Positions 15,820-28,215 are shown, numbered from the stretch's first letter. The stretch: 41,142 nucleotides of DNA from Rhodococcus aetherivorans (GCF_011058165.1 NZ_JAALEG010000058.1:1-41142); one strand, 5' to 3'. Notes: a model not told the origin generated them from the letters alone. Made by a program: numbers and translations.

Positions 15820-16617
15820 CTACTCCGGGCGCGGGGTCAGGATGCGCGGACCGTCCTCGGTCACCGCGACGGTGTGCTCCCAGTGCGCGGCGCGGCTGCC
15901 GTCGGTCGTGACGACGGTCCACTTGTCGCCGAGCACCTCGGTCTCGTAGGTGCCGAGGGTCAGCATCGGCTCGATGGCGAGCACCGATCCCACCACGAGA
16001 CGGGGGCCCTTGCCGGGCGCGCCCTCGTTCGGCAGGAACGGGTCCATGTGCATCTCGCGGCCGATGGCGTGGCCGCCGTAGCCGTCGACGATGCCGTAGC
16101 TCCGGCCGTGCGCCGACTCCGCGGCGCGGGTACCCAGCTCGATGGCGTGCGAGACGTCGGTGAGCCGGTTGTCCGGCAGCATCGCCGCTATCCCCGCCTC
16201 CATCGACAGCCGCGTCGCATCGCTGAGGTCGGCGTCGGCGGCGGAGAGCTCACCGACTCCGAAGGTCCACGCCGAGTCGCCGTGCCAGCCGTCGAGAATC
16301 GCGCCGCAGTCGATCGACACGAGATCGCCCTCGGCGAGGATCTCCGTCGCCGAGGGGATGCCGTGCACCACGCGGTCGTTCACCGACGAACAGATCGAGC
16401 CGGTGAACCCGTGGTAGCCCAGGAAGGAGGGGACGGCCCCCGCGTCGCGGATGACCGCCTCCGCCACCTGGTCCAGTTCCAGGGTGCTCACGCCCGGCTT
16501 CGCCGCCTTCCGTACCGCCACGAGAGCGGCGCCGACGACGGCACCCGCCGCCGCCATCGCATCGAGTTCGCCGGCGGTGCGGAACGGAACCACCTTGCGC
16601 TTGCGCCCGAAACCCAT
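15820..16617 (-). CDS. map: Methionine aminopeptidase, type I
   Basis: A 265-residue cytosolic metalloprotease that removes the initiator methionine from nascent proteins. The five metal ligands are Asp103 and Asp114 ([19 protein letters not shown]), His183 (GYGGHAIG), Glu216 (AIEPM) and Glu247 (WEHTVAV). His85 in VVHGIP is the substrate-contacting histidine. It lacks the N-terminal SH3-binding extension found in one of the two mycobacterial MetAPs. It lies 18 bp after adk, in a secY-adk-map operon. Confidence 0.97.
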   Translation of the reverse strand: MGFGRKRKVVPFRTAGELDAMAAAGAVVGAALVAVRKAAKPGVSTLELDQVAEAVIRDAGAVPSFLGYHGFTGSICSSVNDRVVHGIPSATEILAEGDLVSIDCGAILDGWHGDSAWTFGVGELSAADADLSDATRLSMEAGIAAMLPDNRLTDVSHAIELGTRAAESAHGRSYGIVDGYGGHAIGREMHMDPFLPNEGAPGKGPRLVVGSVLAIEPMLTLGTYETEVLGDKWTVVTTDGSRAAHWEHTVAVTEDGPRILTPRPE

Positions 16618-16635
16618 CTTCTTGCTCCTGCGTCC

Positions 16636-17181
16636 TTACTTGCCGAGGGCCGCGAGGGCGCGCGCGTTGATCTCGTCGACCTCGCCGACGGCGTCGACCG
16701 TGACGAGCGAATCGGCGTAGTAGTCGAGCAGCGGCGCGGTCTCCTCGCGGTAGACCCGGAGCCGGTTGCGGATGACGTCCTCGGTGTCGTCGGCGCGGCC
16801 GCGGGCGAGCATCCGCTCCACCACCACGTCCTCGTCGATGTCGAAGGACAGGACCCCGTCGAGTTGGGTGTCGAGATCCTTCAGGATGGCCTCGAGTTCG
16901 CGAGCCTGCTCCACGCTGCGGGGGAAGCCGTCGAGCAGGAAGCCGTTGGCGGCGTCGGGCTCGGCGAGGCGGGCGCGCACCATGTTGTTGGTGATCTCGG
17001 CGGGCACGAGCTCCCCGGCGTCGATGTACTTCTTGGCTTCGAGGCCGAGCGGGGTGCCCTGCCCGATGTTGGCCCGGAACAGATCCCCGGTGGAGATTGC
17101 GGGGACGCCGAGCTTCTCCGACAGGATGGCGGCCTGCGTGCCCTTGCCGGCACCGGGCGGACCGAGGAGTACAAGTCTCAC
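16636..17181 (-). CDS. adk: Adenylate kinase
   Basis: A 181-residue enzyme interconverting ATP + AMP and 2 ADP. It begins (GTG) [19 protein letters not shown] with the P-loop at residues 7-15, followed by the AMP-site segment [10 protein letters not shown] and [11 protein letters not shown]. The LID region is the short form ([14 protein letters not shown]) without the zinc-type insertion, as in mycobacteria. The GTG start overlaps the secY stop by four bases (GTGA), so translation is coupled. Upstream in-frame ATGs fall inside secY and are not used. Confidence 0.97.
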   Translation of the reverse strand: MRLVLLGPPGAGKGTQAAILSEKLGVPAISTGDLFRANIGQGTPLGLEAKKYIDAGELVPAEITNNMVRARLAEPDAANGFLLDGFPRSVEQARELEAILKDLDTQLDGVLSFDIDEDVVVERMLARGRADDTEDVIRNRLRVYREETAPLLDYYADSLVTVDAVGEVDEINARALAALGK

Positions 17182-18491
17182 TTGAGGAACCCTTCGTAGT
17201 TGCGCTGCATGAGTTGACTTTCGATCTGCTTGACAGTGTCCAGCGCGACACTGACGAGAATGAGCACCGCGGCGCCGCCGAAGATGCTGGTGGCGGTCTG
17301 GCTTCCCGAGAGGAAGAAGTTGGGCAGCGTCGCGATGAGACCCAGGTACAGCGAACCTGGAACCGTGATGCGGTTGAGGACGTAGCTGAGGTACTCGGCA
17401 GTGGGGCGTCCCGGCCGGATGCCGGGGATGAATCCGCCGTACTTCTTCATCTCGTCGGCCCGTTCCTCCGGGTTGAAGGTGATGGCGACGTAGAAGAAGA
17501 CGAAGAAGACGATCAGCGAGAAGTAGATCGCGATGTAAACGGGGTTGTTCGGATTCACCAGGTATTCGTTGATGATCCGCTGCCACCAGCTCGGGTCGGT
17601 GGCCGAGGTGGCTCCGGTCAGCTGGGCGATGAGGTTCGGCAGGTACAGCAACGACGACGCGAAGATCACCGGGATGATGCCGGCCTGGTTGACCTTCAGG
17701 GGCAGGTAGGTCGAGGAACCGCCGTACATGCGCCGGCCCACCATGCGCTTGGCGTACTGCACCGGGATCCGGCGCTGGCCCTGCTCGACGAACACCACGC
17801 CGGTGATGACCACCAGCGCGACGACGAGGACGATGGCGAAGACCAGGCCACCGCGGGACTCGAGGATGGTGCGGCCCTCGGCCGGCAGCCGCGAGGCGAT
17901 GCCGGAGAAGATCAGGATCGACATGCCGTTGCCGACGCCGCGCTCGGTGATGAGCTCACCGAACCACATGACGAGTGCCGCACCGGCCGTCATGACCAGC
18001 ACGATCACGACCATGCCGAAGATGCTGTCGTCGGCCAGGATCGGTTCGGTACAGCCCTGCAGCAGCTGACCACGGGCCGCGAGGGCGACGATGCCGGTGG
18101 ACTGCAGCACGGCGAGCGCCACCGCGAGGTACCGCGTGTACTGCGTCATCTTGGCCTGGCCGGCCTGGCCCTCCTTGCGGAGTTCCTCGAATCGAGGAAT
18201 GACCACCGTCAGCAGCTGGACGATGATGCTCGCGGTGATGAACGGCATGATGCCGATCGCGAACACCGACAGCTGTAGCAGCGCGCCACCGGAGAACAGA
18301 TTGATCAGCGAGTAGATCCCGGCGGAGTCGCCGCCGCTGAGCTGATCGATGCAGGCGCGCACATTGCCGTAGTCGACGCCCGGAGACGGCAACGTCGCGC
18401 CGAGGCGGTACAGGGCCACCAACCCGAGCGCGACGAGGATCTTCCGCCTCAGGTCCGGGGTCCTGAGGGCCGAGACGAAGGCGGAAAGCAA
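17178..18491 (-). CDS. secY: Protein translocase subunit SecY
   Basis: A 437-residue pore subunit of the Sec translocon with about ten membrane helices. It starts [19 protein letters not shown] and contains the typical lumenal plug region after LPSPGVDY, the [15 protein letters not shown] cytosolic loop, [11 protein letters not shown], and the C-terminal [13 protein letters not shown] segment. It leads the secY-adk-map operon. A hairpin 30-70 bp after rplO separates it from the spc cluster, so secY probably has its own promoter in the 247-bp gap. Confidence 0.98.
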   Translation of the reverse strand: MLSAFVSALRTPDLRRKILVALGLVALYRLGATLPSPGVDYGNVRACIDQLSGGDSAGIYSLINLFSGGALLQLSVFAIGIMPFITASIIVQLLTVVIPRFEELRKEGQAGQAKMTQYTRYLAVALAVLQSTGIVALAARGQLLQGCTEPILADDSIFGMVVIVLVMTAGAALVMWFGELITERGVGNGMSILIFSGIASRLPAEGRTILESRGGLVFAIVLVVALVVITGVVFVEQGQRRIPVQYAKRMVGRRMYGGSSTYLPLKVNQAGIIPVIFASSLLYLPNLIAQLTGATSATDPSWWQRIINEYLVNPNNPVYIAIYFSLIVFFVFFYVAITFNPEERADEMKKYGGFIPGIRPGRPTAEYLSYVLNRITVPGSLYLGLIATLPNFFLSGSQTATSIFGGAAVLILVSVALDTVKQIESQLMQRNYEGFLK

Positions 18492-18738
18492 AGATCCTCC
18501 TGGCAGGGCGAAACGGGAGACTGTGGATCGACGCGCGGGGTCCGACGGTCGACAACTCTTGAACTCTAGCAGCGCGCCCCGGACCGGTGCCGTGGCGCCG
18601 GTCCGGGGCGGCTCGCACGCGCGGCGGATGTGCTCCGCCGCGCGGCATGCGGTGGGGTGCGAACGCCGAACGGCCGCACTGCGGGACGTGCTGCAGTGCG
18701 GCCGTTCTCGAGCTGTGCGTCACGCACGAGCGAACCGG
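18492..18738 (-). promoter_or_regulatory. rplO-secY intergenic region
   Basis: A 247-bp gap without a gene. It holds the hairpin at 18668-18707 listed separately and, nearer secY, a purine-rich ggagga ribosome site before the ATG (minus strand, about 18502-18496). A GC-rich stretch lies between. A secY promoter is expected but no -10/-35 pair stands out. Confidence 0.35.
18668..18707 (-). terminator. Hairpin after rplO
   Basis: A perfect 15-bp stem, gaacggccgcactgc / gcagtgcggccgttc, with a 10-base loop begins about 31 bp after the rplO stop. It is a likely terminator or attenuator of the spc ribosomal cluster. The downstream tract is only weakly T-rich. Confidence 0.75.
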
Positions 18739-19182
18739 TCAGGCCAGTTCGGTCGCGGTGCCGCCGGCAGCGGCGATCTTCTCCTTGGCGGAACCGGAGA
18801 ACTTGTTCGCGGTCACCTGCACGGCAACCGTGAGCTCGCCCTCGCCGAGGACCTTCACGAGCTGGTTCTTGCGAACCGCGCCCTTGGCGACGAGCTCGTC
18901 GACGCCGACCTGGCCACCCTCGGGGAACAGGCGGGCGATGTCGCCGACATTGACGACCTGGTATTCGGTGCGGAAGGCGTTCTTGAAGCCCTTGAGCTTC
19001 GGCAGCCGCATGTGCAGCGGCATCTGGCCACCCTCGAAGGCCGCCGAGACGTTCTTGCGCGCCTTGGTGCCCTTCGTACCGCGACCGGCGGTCTTGCCCT
19101 TCGAACCCTCACCGCGGCCGACGCGGGTCTTGTCCGTCTTCGCGCCCGGGGCCGGGCGCAGGTGGTGCAGCTTGATGGTCAC
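18739..19182 (-). CDS. rplO: 50S ribosomal protein L15
   Basis: A 147-residue late-assembly large-subunit protein. It begins [20 protein letters not shown] and has the Gly/Arg/Lys-rich [19 protein letters not shown] segment that penetrates 23S rRNA, followed by [20 protein letters not shown]. It overlaps rpmD by 4 bp (ATGA). It is the last gene of this ribosomal run before the hairpin. Confidence 0.98.
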   Translation of the reverse strand: MTIKLHHLRPAPGAKTDKTRVGRGEGSKGKTAGRGTKGTKARKNVSAAFEGGQMPLHMRLPKLKGFKNAFRTEYQVVNVGDIARLFPEGGQVGVDELVAKGAVRKNQLVKVLGEGELTVAVQVTANKFSGSAKEKIAAAGGTATELA

Positions 19183-19379
19183 TTGGAGGCCTCCTCAGCA
19201 GTGACTTCCTCGACAACGACGAGGTGACGCACCACGTTGATCAAGCCGCGGTTCTGCGCGTTGTCCTCGCGGACCACGGACTGGCGGATCTTCCGCAGAC
19301 CGAGGGTGCGCAGGCTGTCGCGCTGGTTCGACTTGGCGCCGATGGTGCTCTTGACCTGCGTGATCTTCAGCTCTGCCAT
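19179..19379 (-). CDS. rpmD: 50S ribosomal protein L30
   Basis: A 66-residue large-subunit protein beginning [20 protein letters not shown], with the family motif [16 protein letters not shown] and HLVVVEEV. It overlaps rpsE by one base upstream and rplO by 4 bp downstream, so all three are translationally coupled. Confidence 0.97.
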   Translation of the reverse strand: MAELKITQVKSTIGAKSNQRDSLRTLGLRKIRQSVVREDNAQNRGLINVVRHLVVVEEVTAEEASK

Positions 19380-20029
19380 TACTTCACGCTCCCAGCAGCC
19401 TGTGCCCGGGCGCGCAGCATGCCCGCAGGTGCGACGTCCTCGAGGGGCAGACCGCGGCGAGCCGCGACTTCCTCGGGGCGCTGCAGCTGCTTGAGGGCGG
19501 CCACGGTGGCGTGCACGACGTTGATGGCGTTGTCGCTACCGAGCGACTTCGACAGGATGTCGTGGATGCCCGCGCATTCGAGCACGGCACGCACCGCGCC
19601 ACCGGCGATCACACCGGTACCCGGCGAGGCCGGACGCAGCATGACGACACCCGCCGCGGCCTCACCCTGCACCGGGTGGGTGACGGTGGAGCCGATGAGC
19701 GGGACGCGGAAGAAGCCCTTGCGCGCTTCCTCGACACCCTTCTGGATGGCCGCGGGAACTTCCTTGGCCTTGCCGTAGCCGACGCCGACCAGGCCGTTGC
19801 CGTCGCCCACGATCACCAGCGCGGTGAAGCTGAAGCGACGGCCGCCCTTGACGACCTTCGACACACGGTTGATCGAGACGACACGCTCGATGTAGTTCGA
19901 CTTCTCGGCGGCACCGCCGCCACGCGAGTCACGATCGCGGCGGTCGCGACCACCACGCTGGTCCCCGGTGTTGGGGCCATTCTGTCCGGCGGGGCCGTTG
20001 CCGCCGTCACGCCGCTGACGTCCCGGCAT
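19379..20029 (-). CDS. rpsE: 30S ribosomal protein S5
   Basis: A 216-residue protein at the mRNA entry side of the small subunit, involved in fidelity and mRNA unwinding. The conserved core starts at [21 protein letters not shown] and includes [17 protein letters not shown] and [20 protein letters not shown]. The first ~45 residues are a Gly/Arg/Asp-rich, low-complexity extension typical of actinobacteria. It lies 31 bp after rplR. Confidence 0.98.
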   Translation of the reverse strand: MPGRQRRDGGNGPAGQNGPNTGDQRGGRDRRDRDSRGGGAAEKSNYIERVVSINRVSKVVKGGRRFSFTALVIVGDGNGLVGVGYGKAKEVPAAIQKGVEEARKGFFRVPLIGSTVTHPVQGEAAAGVVMLRPASPGTGVIAGGAVRAVLECAGIHDILSKSLGSDNAINVVHATVAALKQLQRPEEVAARRGLPLEDVAPAGMLRARAQAAGSVK

Positions 20030-20060
20030 CAGGCGTTCCTTCCGTTCGAAGAGATGGTCA

Positions 20061-20474
20061 TCAGAACTTCAACCCGCTTTCGCGAGCCGCGTCTGCGAGG
20101 GCCGCGATCCGGCCGCTGTAGGTGTGGCCGCCGCGGTCGAAGACCACGGCCTCCACGCCGGCAGCCTTGGCACGCTCGGCGAGCAGCTGACCGACCTTGG
20201 CGCCGCGCGCCTTCTTGTCGCCCTCGACCGCACGCACGTCCGGCTCGACGGTCGAGGCCGCCGCCAGGGTGGTGCCCGTCAGGTCGTCCACCAGCTGGGC
20301 GTGGATGTGGCGCGAGGACCGGTTCACGACGAGACGGGGACGCTCGGCGGTGCCGGCGACCTTCTTGCGCAGACGGAAGTGCCGACGCTGCTTCGACAGC
20401 CGACGCCGGGTGGACGCGTCCTTGCCGAGCGGAATCCGCTTGGCCTTCTGGTTCTCGGTCTGGCTCATGATCAC
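20061..20474 (-). CDS. rplR: 50S ribosomal protein L18
   Basis: A 137-residue 5S rRNA-binding protein. Motifs include [29 protein letters not shown] and the C-terminal [21 protein letters not shown]. The GTG at 20474 overlaps the rplF stop by 4 bp (GTGA); the ATG two codons later (20468, MSQTEN) is an equally possible start. Confidence 0.97.
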   Translation of the reverse strand: MIMSQTENQKAKRIPLGKDASTRRRLSKQRRHFRLRKKVAGTAERPRLVVNRSSRHIHAQLVDDLTGTTLAAASTVEPDVRAVEGDKKARGAKVGQLLAERAKAAGVEAVVFDRGGHTYSGRIAALADAARESGLKF

Positions 20475-21010
20475 TTACCCGTCTTTCCGACCTTGCGGCG
20501 CACCTGCTCGCCCTCGTAGCGGATGCCCTTGCCCTTGTACGGGTCGGACTTGCGCAGCCGGCGGATGTTGGCCGCGATCTGGCCGACCTTCTGCTTGTCG
20601 ATGCCCGAGATCGAGAACTTCGTCGGCGACTCGACCGCGAACGTGATGCCCTCGGGGGCCTCGATCGGGACCGGGTGGCTGTAGCCGAGCGAGAACTCGA
20701 GGTCCTTGCCCTTGAGCGCGACGCGGTAACCGACGCCGTGGATCTCCATCTTCGTGGTGTACCCCTGGGTGACACCGTCGATGAGGTTCTGCACGAGGGT
20801 GCGCGACAGGCCGTGCAGCGCACGGCTGCGGCGCTCGTCGTTCGGACGGCTCACGTTGAGCGCGCCGTCCTCACCCTTGGCGATGGTGATCGGCTCGGCG
20901 ATGGTCAGCGAGAGGTTGCCCTTGGGGCCCTTCACTGCGACGTCCTGGCCGTCGATGGTCACCTCGACACCCGAGGGGACGGTGACCGGAAGCTTTCCAA
21001 TACGCGACAT
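20471..21010 (-). CDS. rplF: 50S ribosomal protein L6
   Basis: A 179-residue protein near the factor-binding site of the large subunit, made of two similar domains. It begins [19 protein letters not shown] and ends with the conserved [20 protein letters not shown]. It follows rpsH by 14 bp in the usual spc order. Confidence 0.98.
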   Translation of the reverse strand: MSRIGKLPVTVPSGVEVTIDGQDVAVKGPKGNLSLTIAEPITIAKGEDGALNVSRPNDERRSRALHGLSRTLVQNLIDGVTQGYTTKMEIHGVGYRVALKGKDLEFSLGYSHPVPIEAPEGITFAVESPTKFSISGIDKQKVGQIAANIRRLRKSDPYKGKGIRYEGEQVRRKVGKTGK

Positions 21011-21024
21011 TGTGGTGGCCTCCC

Positions 21025-21423
21025 TTACCAGACGTAGGCGAGGACTTCCCCGCCCACTCCCTGCTTGGCCGCCTGGCGATCGGTGAGCAGGCCGGAGGAC
21101 GTGGAGATGATCGCCACGCCGAGGCCGCCCAGGACCTTGGGCAGGTTGGTGGATTTCGCGTACACGCGCAGGCCGGGCTTCGACACGCGGCGCACACCGG
21201 CGAGGCTGCGCTCACGGGAAGGGCCGTACTTGAGGTCGACGACGAGGGTCTTGCCCACCTCGGCATCCTCGGTGCGGAAGTCGGCGATGTAGCCCTCACG
21301 CTTGAGGATCTCGGCGATGTTCGCCTTGATCTTCGAGTGGGGAAGCTTCACCTCGTCGTGGTACGCCGTGTTGGCGTTGCGCAGACGCGTCAAGAAGTCT
21401 GCGATGGGGTCGGTCATGGTCAT
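21025..21423 (-). CDS. rpsH: 30S ribosomal protein S8
   Basis: A 132-residue 16S rRNA-binding assembly protein. It begins [20 protein letters not shown] and ends in [26 protein letters not shown], the conserved C-terminal RNA-binding motif. In E. coli S8 is the translational repressor of the spc operon. The ATG at 21423 fits the family start; frames extending upstream into the gap are not conserved. Confidence 0.98.
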   Translation of the reverse strand: MTMTDPIADFLTRLRNANTAYHDEVKLPHSKIKANIAEILKREGYIADFRTEDAEVGKTLVVDLKYGPSRERSLAGVRRVSKPGLRVYAKSTNLPKVLGGLGVAIISTSSGLLTDRQAAKQGVGGEVLAYVW

Positions 21424-21601
21424 GGCTGACCTGTTCACCTTTCTCGTTGCGGTTCCCATGCAACACCGGCAGTGGTGACGAATCACCGGTGCGCCGGCCG
21501 TGGGCCTACGACGAACTTGGTTTCATGCGGACCGGACGCGGATGCGACCGGCCCCTGACAGTAGTGACGGTGGGCGACCCTGCGGTCACCCACCGTTCAC
21601 G
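21424..21601 (-). other. rpsN-rpsH intergenic region
   Basis: A 178-bp gap inside the spc cluster with no gene. It contains the hairpin at 21567-21596, listed separately, and then an unremarkable stretch up to the rpsH ribosome site (AAAGGTG, minus strand). A promoter for rpsH onwards may lie here but no clear hexamers are visible. Confidence 0.35.
21567..21596 (-). terminator. Hairpin directly after rpsN
   Basis: The arms acggtgggcgacc (21567-21579) and ggtcacccaccgt (21584-21596) pair over 13 bp with one mismatch and a 4-base loop. The stem begins five bases after the rpsN stop. It may attenuate transcription between rplE-rpsN and rpsH or act as a regulatory RNA element. Confidence 0.6.
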
Positions 21602-21787
21602 TCACCAGGAGCTCTTGTGAACTCCGGGAAGCTCACCGCGGTGTGCCATCTCACGGAGGCAGACGCGGCAGAGGCCGAACTTGCGGAACACCGCGTGAGG
21701 GCGCCCGCAACGCTGGCAGCGGGTGTAGGCGCGCACCGCGAACTTCGGCTTCTTGTTGGCCTTGTTGACCAGTGCCTTCTTAGCCAT
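21602..21787 (-). CDS. rpsZ: 30S ribosomal protein S14, zinc-binding type Z
   Basis: A 61-residue small-subunit head protein. Two CxxC motifs (RCQRCGRPH and LCRVCLREM) bind zinc, which marks the short C-plus type (rpsZ/rpsN1). A longer cysteine-free paralogue is often encoded elsewhere and used under zinc limitation. It lies 4 bp after rplE and is followed at once by a hairpin. Confidence 0.97.
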   Translation of the reverse strand: MAKKALVNKANKKPKFAVRAYTRCQRCGRPHAVFRKFGLCRVCLREMAHRGELPGVHKSSW

Positions 21788-21791
21788 GGGC

Positions 21792-22358
21792 TCAGTTCTC
21801 CTTGAACGGGAAGCCGAGGTGCTTCAGCAGGGCACGGCCTTCTTCGTTGTTGGTGGCGGTCGTGACGACGGTGATGTCCATGCCGCGCGGACGATCGATC
21901 TTGTCCACGTCGATCTCGTGGAACATCGACTGCTCGTTCAGGCCGAACGTGTAGTTGCCGTTGCCGTCGAACTGGTTGCCGTTGAGGCCACGGAAGTCCC
22001 GGATACGGGGCAGCGCGATGGAGACCAGGCGGTCCAGGAACTCCCACATGCGGTCGCCGCGCAGCGTGACGCGCGCACCGATCGGCATGCCCTCACGGAG
22101 CTTGAACTGCGCGATCGACTTGCGGGCCTTGCGGATCTCCGGCTTCTGGCCGGTGATCAGGGCCAGGTCGGCGACGGCGCCGTTGATCAGCTTCGCATCG
22201 CGGGCGGCGTCACCGACACCCATGTTGACGACGACCTTCACGACGCCGGGGATCTGCATGACGTTCGCGTAGTCGAACTCCGCGTTCAGCGCGTCGCGGA
22301 TCTCCTCGCGGTACCGGGTCTTCAGACGCGGTGCGGTCTTGTTCTCGGTGGTGGTCAT
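21792..22358 (-). CDS. rplE: 50S ribosomal protein L5
   Basis: A 188-residue protein binding 5S rRNA and the P-site tRNA, forming the bridge to S13. The family motifs [36 protein letters not shown] and RIRDFRGLN are present. It follows rplX by one base and precedes rpsZ. Confidence 0.98.
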   Translation of the reverse strand: MTTTENKTAPRLKTRYREEIRDALNAEFDYANVMQIPGVVKVVVNMGVGDAARDAKLINGAVADLALITGQKPEIRKARKSIAQFKLREGMPIGARVTLRGDRMWEFLDRLVSIALPRIRDFRGLNGNQFDGNGNYTFGLNEQSMFHEIDVDKIDRPRGMDITVVTTATNNEEGRALLKHLGFPFKEN

Positions 22359-22359
22359 G

Positions 22360-22680
22360 TCAGATGTCCTTCCCGTTCTTCCGGGAAATCCGAACGCGCT
22401 TGCCGGTTTCCTCGTCGGTCCGGTAGCCCACCCGGGTGGGGTTGCCGTCCGAGTCGATGACAGCGACGTTGGAAACGTGGATCGGGGCCTCCTGCGTCAC
22501 GATGCCCCCGGAGGAGGCGCCGCGCTCGTTGGCCGAGACCGCCGTGTGCTTCTTGATCCGGTTCACGCCCTCGACGAGGACCCGGTTCTCCTTCGGGTAG
22601 GCCGCGATGACCTTGCCCTTGGCACCCTTGTCCTTGCCCGAGATGACGAGCACGGTGTCGCCCTTGTGCACCTTCATCAC
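22360..22680 (-). CDS. rplX: 50S ribosomal protein L24
   Basis: A 106-residue assembly-initiator protein of the large subunit. The KOW motif [17 protein letters not shown] lies near the N terminus, followed by [11 protein letters not shown] and [15 protein letters not shown]. The start overlaps the rplN stop by 4 bp (ATGA), so the two are translationally coupled. Confidence 0.98.
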   Translation of the reverse strand: MMKVHKGDTVLVISGKDKGAKGKVIAAYPKENRVLVEGVNRIKKHTAVSANERGASSGGIVTQEAPIHVSNVAVIDSDGNPTRVGYRTDEETGKRVRISRKNGKDI

Positions 22681-23045
22681 AGCACCTCCGGAGCGAGCGA
22701 GACGATCTTCATGAACCGCTTGTCGCGCAGCTCACGGCCGACGGGGCCGAAGATGCGGGTGCCGCGCGGGTCGTTGTCACCCTTGATGATGACGGCGGCG
22801 TTCTCGTCGAACTTGATGTACGAGCCGTCCGGCCGGCGGCGCTCCTTGGAGGTGCGCACGACGACAGCCTTGACGACGTCACCACGCTTGACGTTGCCAC
22901 CGGGGATCGCGTCCTTCACGGTGGCGACGATGATGTCACCGATACCGGCGTAGCGACGGGACGAGCCACCGAGAACGCGGATGCAGAGAATCTCCTTGGC
23001 ACCCGTGTTGTCGGCGACGCGCAGTCGCGACTCCTGCTGGATCAC
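22677..23045 (-). CDS. rplN: 50S ribosomal protein L14
   Basis: A 122-residue protein at the subunit interface (bridge B8). It begins (GTG) [19 protein letters not shown] and includes [22 protein letters not shown] and the conserved C-terminal [19 protein letters not shown]. It is the first gene of the rplN-rplO block; a 206-bp gap with a large hairpin separates it from rpsQ. Confidence 0.98.
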   Translation of the reverse strand: MIQQESRLRVADNTGAKEILCIRVLGGSSRRYAGIGDIIVATVKDAIPGGNVKRGDVVKAVVVRTSKERRRPDGSYIKFDENAAVIIKGDNDPRGTRIFGPVGRELRDKRFMKIVSLAPEVL

Positions 23046-23251
23046 TTACTTCTCCTTGACCTGGCTGAATTCGACAGATCCGGGTGCGCGCACCCTTTTC
23101 TGTCTGCACGGCGGATTTCCGACCCGACGTGCACGGTCCGTACCCACGAAGGTGGGGCTGTCCCGGCGCTGCCTGAAGCAGGCCGCTCGAGACAACCCCA
23201 CCATCGTACTGGGTCCCTTCGTCACCCCCGCGGCGGGGGGTGGAGGAGGCC
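23046..23251 (-). other. rpsQ-rplN intergenic region
   Basis: A 206-bp gap between the S10-type and spc-type clusters. It contains the branched hairpin at 23153-23204 and then a stretch leading to the rplN ribosome site (AAGGAG, minus strand). A promoter for rplN may lie between the hairpin and the gene, but no convincing hexamers are seen. Confidence 0.35.
23153..23204 (-). terminator. Branched hairpin between rpsQ and rplN
   Basis: The outer arms ggtggggctgtc (23153-23164) and gacaaccccacc (23193-23204) pair over 12 positions with one wobble. An inner stem, GCCTG/CAGGC, lies in the loop. It begins about 47 bp after the rpsQ stop. It marks a likely break between the S10 and spc transcription units. 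Confidence 0.6.
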
Positions 23252-23536
23252 TTACTTGGCCTTCTCGAGCACCTCGACCAGACGCCACCGCTTGGTCGCG
23301 GACAGCGGACGGGTCTCCATCAGCTGCACGCGGTCGCCGATGCCGGCCACGCCGTTCTCGTCGTGCGCCTTCACCTTGGTCGTACGGCGGATGATCTTGC
23401 CGTACAGCGGGTGCTTCACCCGGTCCTCGAGCTCGACCACGATCGTCTTCTCCATCTTGTCGGAGACGACGTAGCCGATGCGGACCTTGCGGCTGGCGCG
23501 CTCTTCCTTCTGGGTCACTGCCTTTTCCTCACTCAT
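23252..23536 (-). CDS. rpsQ: 30S ribosomal protein S17
   Basis: A 94-residue OB-fold protein binding the 5' domain of 16S rRNA. The core is [20 protein letters not shown] and the motif [22 protein letters not shown] follows. About 12 N-terminal residues are an acidic extension. It overlaps rpmC by 4 bp and is the last gene of the S10 cluster before the branched hairpin. Confidence 0.98.
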   Translation of the reverse strand: MSEEKAVTQKEERASRKVRIGYVVSDKMEKTIVVELEDRVKHPLYGKIIRRTTKVKAHDENGVAGIGDRVQLMETRPLSATKRWRLVEVLEKAK

Positions 23537-23769
23537 GCCGCGTCACCCGCATCCGGGCCGGAGGCCAGGCCGAGCTCGCGCTCACGCAGCACCGTGTAGA
23601 TGCGAGCGATCTCGTTGCGCACGACGCGCAGCCGGCGGTTGTTGTCCAGCTGGCCGGTGGCCATCTGGAAACGAAGGTTGAACAGCTCTTCCTTCGCTTC
23701 GCGGAGCTTGGTGACCAGCTCTTCCTCGGTCAGCTCGCGGAGCTCTGTGGCGGGGGTTCCGGTAGCCAT
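23533..23769 (-). CDS. rpmC: 50S ribosomal protein L29
   Basis: A 78-residue helical-hairpin protein at the peptide exit tunnel, near the SRP and trigger-factor docking site. The motif [20 protein letters not shown] leads into [15 protein letters not shown] and [16 protein letters not shown]. The ATG at 23769 shares one base with the rplP stop, and its stop overlaps rpsQ by 4 bp. Confidence 0.97.
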   Translation of the reverse strand: MATGTPATELRELTEEELVTKLREAKEELFNLRFQMATGQLDNNRRLRVVRNEIARIYTVLRERELGLASGPDAGDAA

Positions 23770-24185
23770 CAGAACTGCTCCTCCCTCGTCACGATCCTGC
23801 ACTTGCACGGGAGCTTGTGCATCGCGCGCCGAAGGGCCTCGCGGGCAATCTCCTCGTTCGGGTAGCTCATCTCGAACATCACCCGTCCGGGCTTGACGTT
23901 CGCGACCCACCACTCGGGCGAGCCCTTACCGGAACCCATGCGGGTCTCGGCCGGCTTCTTGGTGAGGGGGCGATCCGGGAAGATGTTGATCCAGATCTTG
24001 CCGCCACGCTTGATGTGCCGGGTCATGGCGATACGAGCGGACTCGATCTGCCGGTTGGTGATGTAGGCCGGCTCGAGAGCCTGGATGCCGTAGTCACCGA
24101 AGGTCACCTGGGTCCCACCCTTGGCGGCACCCGAGCGGCTCGGGTGGTGCTGCTTGCGGTGCTTGACCCGCCGTGGGATCAACAT
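23769..24185 (-). CDS. rplP: 50S ribosomal protein L16
   Basis: A 138-residue protein that helps position the A-site tRNA. It begins [19 protein letters not shown] and includes [40 protein letters not shown] and [15 protein letters not shown] C-terminal motifs. It follows rpsC by 3 bp. Confidence 0.98.
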   Translation of the reverse strand: MLIPRRVKHRKQHHPSRSGAAKGGTQVTFGDYGIQALEPAYITNRQIESARIAMTRHIKRGGKIWINIFPDRPLTKKPAETRMGSGKGSPEWWVANVKPGRVMFEMSYPNEEIAREALRRAMHKLPCKCRIVTREEQF

Positions 24186-24188
24186 GCG

Positions 24189-25407
<1,219 letters not shown>

Positions 25408-25411
<4 letters not shown>

Positions 25412-25689
25412 CGGCGCTTGCTCTTCCGGTCGTCCTTGATGTGGCCCTTGAACGTACGGGTCGGCGCGAACTCGCCGAGCTTGTGGCCGACCATCGACTC
25501 CGAGACGAACACCGGCACGTGCTTGCGACCGTCGTGGACGGCGAACGTGTGACCGATGAAGTCGGGCAGAATGGTGGAACGGCGCGACCAGGTCTTGATG
25601 ACCTGCTTGGTGCCCTTTTCGTTCTGCGTATCGACCTTCGCCAGGAGGTGGTCGTCGACGAACGGGCCCTTCTTGAGGCTGCGTGGCAT
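25408..25689 (-). CDS. rpsS: 30S ribosomal protein S19
   Basis: A 93-residue protein of the small-subunit head, near the A-site tRNA. It begins [19 protein letters not shown] and carries [20 protein letters not shown] and [16 protein letters not shown]. It lies 19 bp after rplB. Confidence 0.98.
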
Positions 25690-25708
25690 TCTCTAACTCC
25701 CTCCTTGA

Positions 25709-26542
<834 letters not shown>

Positions 26543-26579
26543 GAGTCTTCTCGTCCTCTATCTCTCGAGACCCGGCCGC

Positions 26580-26885
26580 CTACGCGACCGGCCCTCCGAA
26601 GATCTCGATGGGCTTGCTGTCGGCCGACAGGGTCACGAGCGCGCGCTTGGTGTCCTTGCGCTTGCCGTAACCGAACCGGGTCCGCTTGCGCTTGCCCTGA
26701 CGGTTGGCGGTGTTGACGCTGGTCACCTTGACGCCGAAGACCTTCTCGACGGCAATCTTGATCTGCGTCTTGTTCGAGTCCGGGTGCACCAGGAAGGTGT
26801 AGGTGCCTTCCTCCATCAGCCCGTAGGACTTCTCGGAGATGACCGGAGCCAGCAGGATGTCGCGCGGATCCGCGATCGTGCTCAC
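26580..26885 (-). CDS. rplW: 50S ribosomal protein L23
   Basis: A 101-residue protein at the tunnel exit, the docking site of trigger factor and SRP. The motifs [20 protein letters not shown] and [20 protein letters not shown] are typical. The GTG at 26885 overlaps the rplD stop by 4 bp (GTGA); longer upstream frames lie inside rplD. Confidence 0.98.
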   Translation of the reverse strand: MSTIADPRDILLAPVISEKSYGLMEEGTYTFLVHPDSNKTQIKIAVEKVFGVKVTSVNTANRQGKRKRTRFGYGKRKDTKRALVTLSADSKPIEIFGGPVA

Positions 26886-27565
26886 TTGCTCTCCTCCTTC
26901 TCTGCCTGGGCGGACTCGGCCGGCCCGTGGATGAACGTGTCGAGCGCCTCGACGCTGAACACGACGTCGTCGCTGTAGAGCACGTCGTAGGTGTTCAGCT
27001 GGTCCGGAGCGATCGCGTGCACGTTCTGCAGGTTCTGCACGCTCTTCCACGCCGCGAGATCCTCACGGCCGACGACGAGGAGCAGGTTCCTGCGATCGGT
27101 CAGCTCCGCGAGGAAGGTGCGCGCGCCCTTGGTCGACGGCGTCTGTCCGGCCACGAGCTCGGTGATCACGTGGATGCGCTCGTTGCGGGCCCGGTCGGAG
27201 AGGGCACCGCGGAGGGCGGCGGCCTTCATCTTCTTGGGGGTGCGCTGGCTGTAGTCGCGCGGCTGCGGGCCGTGCACGGTGCCACCGCCGGCGAACTGCG
27301 GCGCGCGGGTCGAACCCTGGCGGGCGCGGCCGGTGCCCTTCTGGCGGTACGGCTTCCGGCCACCGCCGCGGACCTCGCCGCGGGTCTTGGTGGCGTGCGT
27401 GCCCTGGCGAGCCGCGGCGAGCTGCGCGACAACCACCTGGTGGAGCAGCGCGATGTTCGCGGGGGCGTCGAAGATCTCGGCGGGGAGATCGACGGTGCCG
27501 TTGGTCTGGCCGCCGGGGGCCTTGACGTCGAGCGTCAGCTTGGTTGCGGTCTCGGTGCTGGTCAT
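26882..27565 (-). CDS. rplD: 50S ribosomal protein L4
   Basis: A 227-residue protein whose extended loop reaches the exit tunnel. The loop is seen as [21 protein letters not shown], followed by [20 protein letters not shown]. In E. coli L4 also represses its own operon by acting on the S10 leader; whether this applies here is unknown. It overlaps rplC and rplW by 4 bp each. Confidence 0.98.
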   Translation of the reverse strand: MTSTETATKLTLDVKAPGGQTNGTVDLPAEIFDAPANIALLHQVVVAQLAAARQGTHATKTRGEVRGGGRKPYRQKGTGRARQGSTRAPQFAGGGTVHGPQPRDYSQRTPKKMKAAALRGALSDRARNERIHVITELVAGQTPSTKGARTFLAELTDRRNLLLVVGREDLAAWKSVQNLQNVHAIAPDQLNTYDVLYSDDVVFSVEALDTFIHGPAESAQAEKEESK

Positions 27566-28215
27566 GCCCGTGCACCACCCTTCACTGCGGTCTTGACGAT
27601 CACGACGCCGCCCTTGCGGCCCGGGATCGCACCCTTGATCAGCAGCAGGCCGTTCTCGGCGTCCACCTTGTGGACCGAGAGGTTCTGCGTCGTGATGCGG
27701 TCGCTACCCATGCGCCCGGACATGCGGGTTCCCTTGAACACGCGGCCCGGGGTGGCGCAGCCACCGATGGAGCCCGGACGACGGTGCACAGCCTGCGCAC
27801 CGTGCGAGGCGCCCTGGCCGGCGAAGCCGTGGCGCTTCATGGTGCCGGCGAAGCCCTTGCCCTTGGAGGTGCCGGTGACGTCGACGAATGCGCCGTCCTC
27901 GAAGACCTCGGCGGTCAGTTCCTGGCCGATCTCGAAGCCCTCGGTGTCGTCGACGCGAAGCTCGACGATGTGGCGGCGAGGGGTGACACCCGCCTTGGCG
28001 AACTGGCCGGCGACCGGCTTGGTGACCTTGCGCGGGTCGATCGCACCGTAGGCGAGCTGCACGGCGCTGTAGCCGTCGCGCTCCTCGGTGCGGATCTGGG
28101 TGACCACGTTCGGTCCGGCCTTGACGACGGTGACCGGAACGACCCGGTTGTTCTCGTCGAAGACCTGGGTCATGCCGAGCTTGGTGCCCAGGATTCCCTT
28201 GATCTGGTTAGTCAT
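27562..28215 (-). CDS. rplC: 50S ribosomal protein L3
   Basis: A 217-residue early-assembly protein with a finger reaching towards the peptidyl transferase centre. It has [16 protein letters not shown] at the N terminus and [20 protein letters not shown] plus [20 protein letters not shown] in the finger region. It follows rpsJ by 45 bp. Confidence 0.98.
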   Translation of the reverse strand: MTNQIKGILGTKLGMTQVFDENNRVVPVTVVKAGPNVVTQIRTEERDGYSAVQLAYGAIDPRKVTKPVAGQFAKAGVTPRRHIVELRVDDTEGFEIGQELTAEVFEDGAFVDVTGTSKGKGFAGTMKRHGFAGQGASHGAQAVHRRPGSIGGCATPGRVFKGTRMSGRMGSDRITTQNLSVHKVDAENGLLLIKGAIPGRKGGVVIVKTAVKGGARA

